A DNA stretch of 64,000 nucleotides, from assembly GCA_025352225.1 (NCBI GenBank), contig JANXTT010000125.1, positions 36,050 to 100,049 on the forward strand. The letters are read 5' to 3'. Under the pieces are notes generated by a model. It was not told where the DNA came from. It worked only from the letters and a program-made list of their open reading frames with translations, and ran no database searches. Origin of the DNA: Mucilaginibacter sp. (GTDB lineage Bacteria; Bacteroidota; Bacteroidia; Sphingobacteriales; Sphingobacteriaceae). Of this stretch, positions 57,889-64,000 are shown piece after piece. Numbering within the stretch: the first letter of the stretch is position 1; each line of letters opens with the position of its first letter. A program made the position numbers and the translations under genes.

Positions 57889-59190
57889 ATGGAAGAAGAA
57901 AAACTACCGAAAAGACCCAAAAAAAACCTTGTTAAATTTCTGAGCCTTTTAGGGCCTGGTTTAACCACCGGGGCAGCGGATGATGACCCATCGGGTATAG
58001 CGACTTATTCTCAAACAGGTGCGCAGTTCGGGTACGGCCAGTTATGGACAGCGCTTTTTATGTTGCCCTTTATGACGGCTGTGCAGGAAGCCTGCGCGCG
58101 GATTGGTTTGGTCACCGGAAAAGGCATATCAGCGGTAGTTAAGCAACATTACAGCAAAACTGTATTATACAGCGTAGTTTCCCTGGTCGTTGTAGCGAAC
58201 ACGATCAATATCGGGGCGGATATTGGAGCAATGGCAGCTGCTGCTCAATTACTCGTACCCGCTCCATTTATTTTACTGACTTTAGCATTTACCATTATTA
58301 TCTTGTTATTAGAGATTTTTACCAATTACCGAACCTATTCCAAAATATTGAAATGGCTCGCAATTACCTTGCTTGCCTATCCAATTACGCTATTCATAGT
58401 GCACCAGCCATGGGCCACGGTTTTAAAAGCGACTGTAGTGCCGCATTTTGAATTCACCTTTGCGTTTCTTTTTATTATCACAGGTGTACTTGGGACGACC
58501 ATTTCCCCCTATATGTTTTTTTGGGAGGCCTCCCAGGAAGTCGAAGAGCAAAAGGCCGAAGGACGGGTATTCAGAGGCAAACCTCAAATTAGCTGGCCGC
58601 ATATCCGAAGAATGCGGATCGATAATACCTTTGGAATGGTTTTTTCTGAGTTCGCTACCTGGAGTATTATTGTTGTTGGTGCAACCGTGCTTCATAACAG
58701 TGGTATCAAGGATGTGAAAACCGCCGCTGATGCGGCAAAAGCGCTAGAACCCCTGGTCCATAGCTTTCCTCATTCTGGCTTTTTCGCGAAACTGATATTC
58801 TCGATTGGGATTATAGGTTTGGGATTACTGGCTGTTCCGGTGCTTTCAGGTTCAGCGGCCTATGCAGTATGTGACACTTTTAAATGGAAGTCAAGCTTAA
58901 ACCTGAAATGGAAAAGAGCCCCAGCATTTTATTCTGTGATCTGTATCGCGACCACCATCGGACTGCTTATCAATTTTATCGGTATTGATCCGGTTAAAGC
59001 ACTGGTATATGCGGCTGTATTAAATGGCGTTGCGGCGGTACCTCTTTTATTTTTAATTGTGCGAATTGCCAGCAGCGAGAAGATTATGGGGCAATATAAG
59101 AATGGTTGGCTTTCCAGCGTGTTGTTATGGATCACATTCATAGCTATGGGCGCTGCGGCTTTGGCCATGTTTTATACTATTTTAAAATAG
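57889..59190 (+). CDS. NRAMP-family transporter, likely Mg2+-type (NRMT-like)
   Basis: This 433-aa membrane protein belongs to the SLC11/NRAMP superfamily: GPGLTTGAADDDPSGIATYS in the first helix, ACARIGLVTGKGISAVVK, and GVLGTTISPYMFFWEASQE in the sixth. Classical Mn/Fe transporters have DPGN in helix 1 and MPH in helix 6. Here these read DPSG and SPY, the pattern I associate with NRAMP-related magnesium transporters, which lack the metal-binding Met and Asn. I start at the ATG 57889; a TTG lies six codons upstream. Its place behind an MgtA gene supports Mg2+ transport. Confidence 0.88.
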   Translation: MEEEKLPKRPKKNLVKFLSLLGPGLTTGAADDDPSGIATYSQTGAQFGYGQLWTALFMLPFMTAVQEACARIGLVTGKGISAVVKQHYSKTVLYSVVSLVVVANTINIGADIGAMAAAAQLLVPAPFILLTLAFTIIILLLEIFTNYRTYSKILKWLAITLLAYPITLFIVHQPWATVLKATVVPHFEFTFAFLFIITGVLGTTISPYMFFWEASQEVEEQKAEGRVFRGKPQISWPHIRRMRIDNTFGMVFSEFATWSIIVVGATVLHNSGIKDVKTAADAAKALEPLVHSFPHSGFFAKLIFSIGIIGLGLLAVPVLSGSAAYAVCDTFKWKSSLNLKWKRAPAFYSVICIATTIGLLINFIGIDPVKALVYAAVLNGVAAVPLLFLIVRIASSEKIMGQYKNGWLSSVLLWITFIAMGAAALAMFYTILK

Positions 59191-59276
59191 ACCACATCGA
59201 ACCAAGGTATTGCGTCATAATCGCAAGCACTAAACCCACCAATAATAAATTGGCGAAGAGAATAAACTAAAATAAG

Positions 59277-59984
59277 ATGCCTAAATTTAAACAAACTGAG
59301 TTACGGTTTTTCGTATGGATCAACAAGCTCGATGCACATCATCGGCTTTATATAACCCTGGTCTTTGCGTTGCTAATATTATTGGGGACAACATTCAAAG
59401 TTAGGTTCCCTATAAATTTAATGCTGACCTGGCTGGCCTATGCCGGATGCAGTTTATTTTTCGCATGGGTCACTATTTTTTCGTCGCATCCAAAGGAAGT
59501 AAGTAAAATTGCCCATAGACAGGATTCGAGCCGAACACTGGTTTTCTTATTCGTAGTTGGCGCATCGTTTATCAGTTTGATGGCAGTACTTGTTTTACTC
59601 CAGGGCGCAAGTGGGCTTTCAAAATCAGCCGCACATTTACATGTTATATTATCCATAGCGTGTGTTATCGTATCCTGGTGGCTTGTACATACCATATTTA
59701 CGTTGCGCTATGCGCATTTTTATTATTGCGGTATGGAGCACGAAGGGGAACTTGCTGATGAGCCTGAAGGAGGACTTGAATTTCCTGGCAAACTTCAGCC
59801 TGATTATCTTGATTTTGCTTACTTCTCTTTTGTGATAGGCATGACTTTCCAAGTTTCCGATGTGGAAATATCCTCTCGGAAGATTAGGAGGTTATCTTTA
59901 ATGCACGCATTAATATCGTTTGCTTTTAATACCGTGATACTTGCGTTGAGTATTAACGTGATTTTGGGGCTTGTACAAAAATAA
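59277..59984 (+). CDS. DUF1345 family membrane protein
   Basis: This 235-aa protein has about five membrane segments. The segment ARWTIFSSHP-like AWVTIFSSHPKEV, VHTIFTLRYAHFYY, and LDFAYFSFVIGMTFQVSDVE are typical of DUF1345. The C-terminal segment is hydrophobic. The function is unknown. It closes the plus-strand cation run, 86 nt after the NRAMP-like gene. Confidence 0.85.
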   Translation: MPKFKQTELRFFVWINKLDAHHRLYITLVFALLILLGTTFKVRFPINLMLTWLAYAGCSLFFAWVTIFSSHPKEVSKIAHRQDSSRTLVFLFVVGASFISLMAVLVLLQGASGLSKSAAHLHVILSIACVIVSWWLVHTIFTLRYAHFYYCGMEHEGELADEPEGGLEFPGKLQPDYLDFAYFSFVIGMTFQVSDVEISSRKIRRLSLMHALISFAFNTVILALSINVILGLVQK

Positions 59985-60611
59985 ACCTCTTAAAATGTTT
60001 AAAAAGCATTTAAAAAAAATAGTTACATCACGCGGTCCCCTGTCGATAGATCGTGATATAGGTATAAACCTGACCTATAATCAATCCACCGAAACAGTAT
60101 CAAACATATTTTATTTGGAATATATTACGCCGTGTCATTACACAAACCATCCCATTTTCAACGCTTAGGCACCAAAAGCGCCAGGCGGGTGAAATGTCAA
60201 GGCCGAAGCACCGCTAAAAAACAAATTAAAATGCTTCGCTTGTATAGCCTTTACGTTTCACCCGCCGACCGGTAACTTTGCCGGACGCGGTGAAATGGGA
60301 TTATAACATTTGAGTGATTGGAAAGGTAGGTGTGTTATGAGGAACGAATTTCACTCCTGCCAGCGGCAGCGAGGCTGACGGCGCAATGAAACCCGGCGCG
60401 ATAGCGCGAGGTGCAATGAAGCCACCTGCCGTAGCTGCATGGTTCCAACGGGTGTGCGTGTCGTTTGCTTTTCAGCAGCAAAGTCGGACGATTAAAATCA
60501 ACCGCCCTACATGCTACTTTTGGGTGCTTAGCGGTACCATCTTTATGGTCAACAGTTTTCAGAAGCAAGGCAAAGCGAACGAATGCCTGCCTTCCAATAC
60601 CGCTGAGGCTG
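59985..60611. other. GC-rich, structured non-coding region
   Basis: No gene is supported on either strand. It contains an 11-bp perfect inverted repeat (GGCGGGTGAAA at 60184-60194, TTTCACCCGCC at 60256-60266) with a nested 7-bp pair (CGAAGCA 60204-60210, TGCTTCG 60232-60238), and GC-rich short direct repeats of GCAATGAA near 60380-60420. It marks the border between the cargo genes and the mobilization genes. Confidence 0.6.
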
Positions 60612-62054
60612 TCAACACTTAATATCGTCTATATATTGCTTGTAAATTCTTGCTGCCACCTGATTAAATTTTGTTACCTGCTTCGAGAGTATTCTTACTG
60701 AATCTCCGTCAGGATCAGATGAACTGTTATATCTTGATTGTGAATAGGCATTTTGTAGCAATTGATATAGTTGCGCCCCCTCGGTAGTATTCAGTTCAAA
60801 AACATCTTTTAATTCATCGGTAAATAACAAGGTTAATCTTAGCAATCGTGACAAATTGTGCATCTGTACCCGGTAGCCTATAACGGCTTGTATATTAGCT
60901 TTAAGAACGCTTTCAACGGATTGGTGCAAAAGAAATGCTGCAAGCCTGAAATTATTATCCGCCCTATATAACTCTGCGCCTCTTAAAAACTCGCTGCCCT
61001 GTTTACCCCACCTTTCCCAATTGAACTTTGCCCTCTCTAATAATATCTCCTTAGTTATTTCCTGGTGAGCGGGTAATTTTAATTCAGGGGACTGATATAG
61101 AACAAATCCCTTTTCCATAACGGTCGACCAAAAACGCCTGCCGATATTCAGGGCTTCTTTTGCGCTGCTTACTTTATGCACAATGGCATGTACATAAGCA
61201 AGGTATTGGCAATTGTCCTCTATCTTGTTGCTGATTTCATGCTCGGGCGTTTTTTCATCTTCACCTATAAGGATAAGCAGATAAAATGTAAACGGCTTGG
61301 GATGTGTCCCTAAATGAATAATCATTTGAACCTGTGGGCAGCGTTTTACAATCAGATTTTTGATTTCTTCAAGTGCCAGCTTTTCGGCTGCCGTTGGTTC
61401 GGGGTATATGGTTCTTAGCACAATTGGTTCGGTGGATGTTTCGGTTAAGCTAATTTCAAGCTTGCTCCGCTTTAGCTGTGGACGACCACCCTCTCGCTGG
61501 CAGATTAGCCATGCTGCCGAATAGAGTTTAATTAAGTTTTCATAAATCGTAATAACCTCTCCTGCATATAAAGCCTCTACATCCGCATTATTGTAAAGGG
61601 CTACATGTGACCACTCGTGAAGTTGATCCCTATATTCCTGCGGCTTAATTTTCTTAAAGACTTTTTTAACTGCCTTGTAGGGTTCAAGCTGTTCTTTTAG
61701 GGAAAGGTTTTTAGGGTAGTATTCCCATTGTTCCTTTTCTTCTTCCAATTGCTCCTCCGTAAGCTGTTTCCGCTGGTAAGAGAAGTTCTTGTAATTGACT
61801 AATAGCAGGTACATGGCTTCCAAAATCCTCAAATTGAGGTCATATATAAAAAGCAATGTGCCCGGGCCATGACGTTTTTCGTCGTAATGCTCGTCGTTAA
61901 CTACATAATATCGCCATTCCTTTAATCGCTTGCCGTGGCCTTTTACGGAATCAGCACTAAAGAAATCGCCTACTACAGACATTGGATGTTCTACTTCGTA
62001 ATGGCGAAGGTTTTTAGGGTAATGTTCCCAGGGGGCATAAGTTCCATTGTACAT
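60612..62054 (-). CDS. HEPN-domain protein with duplicated N-terminal unit
   Basis: The roughly 480-aa protein has two similar N-terminal units: APWEHYPKNLRHYEVEHP with LKEWRYYVV, and QWEYYPKNLSLKEQLEP with LHEWSHVALY. A central domain (about 220-340, LRTIYPEPTAAEKLALEEIK, IIHLGTHPKPFTFYLLILIG) resembles a nucleotidyltransferase-like fold. The C-terminal HEPN domain shows FRLAAFLLHQSVESVLKANI and MHNLSRLLRL. I prefer the ATG at 62052-62054 (MYNGTYAPWEHY); a start at 62114 is possible. HEPN proteins are often RNases or toxins, but the R-x4-6-H motif is not clear here. It diverges from the XRE regulator. Confidence 0.8.
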   Translation of the reverse strand: MYNGTYAPWEHYPKNLRHYEVEHPMSVVGDFFSADSVKGHGKRLKEWRYYVVNDEHYDEKRHGPGTLLFIYDLNLRILEAMYLLLVNYKNFSYQRKQLTEEQLEEEKEQWEYYPKNLSLKEQLEPYKAVKKVFKKIKPQEYRDQLHEWSHVALYNNADVEALYAGEVITIYENLIKLYSAAWLICQREGGRPQLKRSKLEISLTETSTEPIVLRTIYPEPTAAEKLALEEIKNLIVKRCPQVQMIIHLGTHPKPFTFYLLILIGEDEKTPEHEISNKIEDNCQYLAYVHAIVHKVSSAKEALNIGRRFWSTVMEKGFVLYQSPELKLPAHQEITKEILLERAKFNWERWGKQGSEFLRGAELYRADNNFRLAAFLLHQSVESVLKANIQAVIGYRVQMHNLSRLLRLTLLFTDELKDVFELNTTEGAQLYQLLQNAYSQSRYNSSSDPDGDSVRILSKQVTKFNQVAARIYKQYIDDIKC

Positions 62055-62157
62055 GATGCTCTTTTTATACCGGCCTCCATTAACCGGCAAAACAAAAGAA
62101 TAGCAAAACATCACCGTACCGAACCATAAGCGATTGTACTTTACAATAAAGCCGTTG

Positions 62158-62189
62158 TTTTGTACATTTACATTTTAACAATACATTTG
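62158..62189 (+). promoter_or_regulatory. Consensus promoter of the XRE regulator gene
   Basis: TTTTG at 62158-62162 and TACATTTG at 62182-62189 are separated by 19 nt, fitting the -33 TTTG / -7 TAnnTTTG promoter of Bacteroidota. The expected transcript start falls on or next to the ATG at 62194, so the mRNA would be leaderless or nearly so. Confidence 0.6.
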
Positions 62190-62193
62190 ACTT

Positions 62194-62592
62194 ATGGCAG
62201 AACCAACCTTACATATCGGCAGAAAAATCAGTAAGATTCGTGAATTGAAAGGAATGAAGCAGGAAACTCTTGCGCATGAATTAGGTATAAGCCAACAAGC
62301 CGTGTCGAAAATTGAGCAGAGTGCAGATGTTGACGGCGAAGCTTTAGAAAAGATTTCTAAGATTTTGGGTGTCCCTGCTGACGCTATCAAAAACTTTAAT
62401 GATGATGCTGTTTTGAATATAATCTCAAATACATTTACCAGTCAAGATACTTCGACATTAAACGCTATCAATTTTCAACCATCGTTTAATCCAATTGATA
62501 AGATCGTCGAACTATACAATGAAAAAATAATTTTACTTGAACGTCTATTACAGGCTGAAAAAGAAAAGAATGAACTACTAAAAGGCAAATAA
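62194..62592 (+). CDS. XRE-family HTH regulator
   Basis: This 132-aa protein begins with a cro/cI-type helix-turn-helix: LHIGRKISKIRELKGMKQET, then LGISQQAVSKIEQSADVDGE and ILGVPADAIKNF. The C-terminus ends in a coiled coil (KIILLERLLQAEKEKNELLK). Such regulators are common in Bacteroidota conjugative elements. It is divergent from the HEPN gene and probably controls that gene or itself. A strong terminator follows. Confidence 0.93.
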   Translation: MAEPTLHIGRKISKIRELKGMKQETLAHELGISQQAVSKIEQSADVDGEALEKISKILGVPADAIKNFNDDAVLNIISNTFTSQDTSTLNAINFQPSFNPIDKIVELYNEKIILLERLLQAEKEKNELLKGK

Positions 62593-62633
62593 TTAGAAGT
62601 TGTCTAAAAATATTAAATTGCCATCATCTAAAA

Positions 62634-62651
62634 GGACAAATTCTTTTGTCC
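62634..62651. other. Small hairpin
   Basis: GGACAAA (62634-62640) and TTTGTCC (62645-62651) form a 7-bp stem with a 4-nt loop, directly before the main terminator. Confidence 0.4.
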
Positions 62652-62672
62652 AATTGTGATAAGGTTTAGGTT

Positions 62673-62713
62673 AAAGTCCCCAAACAGCGAGTGTAAGGGG
62701 ACTTTGTTTTTTT
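62673..62713 (+). terminator. Rho-independent terminator after the XRE gene
   Basis: AAAGTCCCC (62673-62681) and GGGGACTTT (62697-62705) form a perfect 9-bp stem, followed by GTTTTTTT. It ends plus-strand transcription of the XRE gene and lies 19 nt beyond the stop of the opposing mobilization operon, so it may serve both. Confidence 0.85.
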
Positions 62714-62731
62714 AATTGCTGAATATCAGGC

Positions 62732-63256
62732 TTACTTATTTTCTGTTTTTAAATAAGCCGTATCCATAGCGGATAGGGTTCTTCTTTTAGCTATCTGCTT
62801 TAAATAAACCCAAGCCCGTTGATAATGGGCTGATTGCTCACTTTGCCTATGCTGGCCGTAAGCGTCAATTACTCTGCCTCCTAAAGAATATAAATAGGTT
62901 ATAACTACCAAACATAGACCCCAAGGGATAAGCCTGCCAAATACGATTTTATAATACTGGCCCTGATTGGTTTCCGGGAATAATAAAATGCGTAATTGTT
63001 TAGTGGCAGATGTCGGTATCTCATTCAGTTTTTCATTTATTTGTTTTAGTAAGGTCAATTCTTCATCCCTTTTATTTCGCTGCTTAATATCCCTTACTTC
63101 GGTAATGATGGTATTTATACCAACTGAATAATCAGGGGTCGGATTTTCAGTAAATTTCGTTACTTGCTTTTCCATTTCTGTATTCTTTTTCACAAGGCTA
63201 TCAACAATCTCGTCGTTGCTATCCATTCTTTGGTTTAGTTCATCTATCTCTTTCAT
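62732..63256 (-). CDS. Coiled-coil membrane protein of a mobilization operon
   Basis: This 174-aa protein has an N-terminal coiled coil (KEIDELNQRMDSNDEIVDSL and following), a membrane helix (about 108-128, LIPWGLCLVVITYLYSL) and a basic C-terminal helix. Its ATG overlaps the stop of the relaxase gene by 4 nt, so the two are co-translated. Small coiled-coil membrane proteins follow relaxase genes in many Bacteroidota conjugative elements; the role is unknown. Confidence 0.75.
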   Translation of the reverse strand: MKEIDELNQRMDSNDEIVDSLVKKNTEMEKQVTKFTENPTPDYSVGINTIITEVRDIKQRNKRDEELTLLKQINEKLNEIPTSATKQLRILLFPETNQGQYYKIVFGRLIPWGLCLVVITYLYSLGGRVIDAYGQHRQSEQSAHYQRAWVYLKQIAKRRTLSAMDTAYLKTENK

Positions 63257-64000
63257 CTTGATATTCCTTTGCTTTGTTGTTGTTCATTTTTCTTTCGACG
63301 CTTTCTTTCCGGGCTGTCATCATCGTCGGCTATATTGCCAAGTAAGCCACCTAATAAATCTGCTCCTGCTGATAGCGATTGCCTCAAATAATGGGTTTCG
63401 GGCTCCGGCTTTAAATAAGTGGTTTGTTCTGTCTTGTCCTGACTTTCTCTTTCCTGCTTTGCGTTTTCCATTACTTCCCTTAGCTGATCTGCCAAGCTCT
63501 TTTCCGGCTTAACCTGCTGTTTTTCTATTGCCTGGCTTAGCTTTGCATAACTTAAACTACGGTCTATCTCTGATCCTTTAAATTTATATTCGCCCTTGCT
63601 GAAACTGATACCCTGTACCTCGGTTGTGCCGCTCTTGTATTTCAAATGGGTAACAATACCCTGCTTAGCCAATACCTGCTTTAGTTCATTGATATTTTTT
63701 ACTCTTTTGCTGGCCGCCCTTATGGCATCAAATAATTCATATTTGACCTTATCCTCACCTTTTAGCTGTTGGCGGTTGACCTTATCCTTTCCCGGTGAGA
63801 TATAAAGGCCGTGCTTTAAGGTTAATTCTTTTGCTACCTGTACATTCCGCTGCTTTTGAAAGTTATCCGAAATGGTTTTACCATTATTGTTTACCCTGTT
63901 GTAAACGATGTGGATATGCGGATGATCTTTATCTTGGTGTTTTACGATTAAGTACTGCGTGTCCTGTATCTTCATTTTTTGCAGGTACTCTTTCGCCAAT
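63253..64000 (-). CDS. Relaxase/mobilization nuclease, partial at right edge
   Basis: This is the C-terminal part of a MobA/VirD2-type relaxase, which nicks DNA at an origin of transfer. The metal-binding HxHxH is visible in KDHPHIHIVYNRVNNNGKTI, followed by a basic helical region and a Glu/Lys-rich tail (SPERKRRKKNEQQQSK). The frame runs off the window end, where the tyrosine that attacks DNA should be encoded. It shows that this end of the window belongs to a mobilizable or conjugative element. Confidence 0.9.
   Translation of the reverse strand, partial: LAKEYLQKMKIQDTQYLIVKHQDKDHPHIHIVYNRVNNNGKTISDNFQKQRNVQVAKELTLKHGLYISPGKDKVNRQQLKGEDKVKYELFDAIRAASKRVKNINELKQVLAKQGIVTHLKYKSGTTEVQGISFSKGEYKFKGSEIDRSLSYAKLSQAIEKQQVKPEKSLADQLREVMENAKQERESQDKTEQTTYLKPEPETHYLRQSLSAGADLLGGLLGNIADDDDSPERKRRKKNEQQQSKGISR

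Noticed and set aside
60335..60701. Overlapping frames in the GC-rich spacer
   Set aside because: Three frames overlap on both strands with no recognizable product; GC-rich DNA gives such frames by chance.
1..64000. CRISPR arrays, rRNA and complete tRNA genes
   Set aside because: No regularly spaced direct repeats, rRNA signatures or foldable tRNA were seen. Only tRNA-end fragments occur near 48.1 and 49.9 kb.

Overview
The window looks like a chromosome segment of a Bacteroidota bacterium, most likely a Sphingobacteriaceae member such as Mucilaginibacter or Pedobacter (genus is inference). The support is a SusC/SusD-type outer-membrane pair, a DUF5690 transporter, TAnnTTTG-type promoter elements, few Shine-Dalgarno sequences, AT-rich intergenic DNA and a Bacteroidota-style mobilization protein.

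Region 1 (1-22919, all minus strand) is a hybrid PKS/NRPS operon that runs off the left edge. In transcription order it encodes an SPFH/band-7 membrane protein, a DUF697-like membrane protein, a 60-aa membrane peptide, a type II thioesterase, an AT-less PKS (KS-KR-ACP), an AT-less PKS/aminotransferase/condensation protein (KS-ACP-AMT-C), a TauD/SyrP-like hydroxylase, a two-module NRPS, and an NRPS of C-A-T plus the start of an epimerization domain. The pocket residues suggest a beta-amino acyl chain extended with Asn/Asp, an aromatic residue (Tyr/Phe) and a D-Asn/Asp. This resembles the beginning of Bacillus iturins, but in another phylum. At both NRPS junctions the downstream protein opens with a condensation-like domain that lacks the HH motif.

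Region 2 (22920-27058) is AT-rich and holds a three-gene cassette of unknown function, then a repeat-rich intergenic stretch with a perfect 24-bp inverted repeat and copy A of a dispersed repeat.

Region 3 (27059-46311) is a phosphorus/phosphonate locus. It has a secreted YncE/phosphoesterase fusion, a DUF5690 MFS-like transporter, a PhnO-like acetyltransferase, a secreted tyrosine-phosphatase-like protein, a SusD/SusC pair, a hexapeptide transferase, a 2H phosphoesterase, phnM, L, K, J, I, H and G, and a divergent phnN. No phnCDE transporter is present. PhnJ has lost three of the four cysteines that form the radical and iron-sulfur site.

Region 4 (46312-50367) contains a Tudor-like secreted protein, copy B of the dispersed repeat, and a HEAT-like gene bracketed by two copies of a 17-bp tRNA-3'-end-like sequence that may be attachment sites.

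Region 5 (50368-64000) looks like part of an integrative mobile element. It carries a two-component system, a divalent-cation cassette (MntP/TerC-like protein, an MgtA-type P-ATPase broken by an in-frame amber codon, a 34-aa membrane peptide, a porin, an NRAMP-related transporter with an atypical metal site, and DUF1345), then a HEPN protein, an XRE regulator and the end of a relaxase operon.
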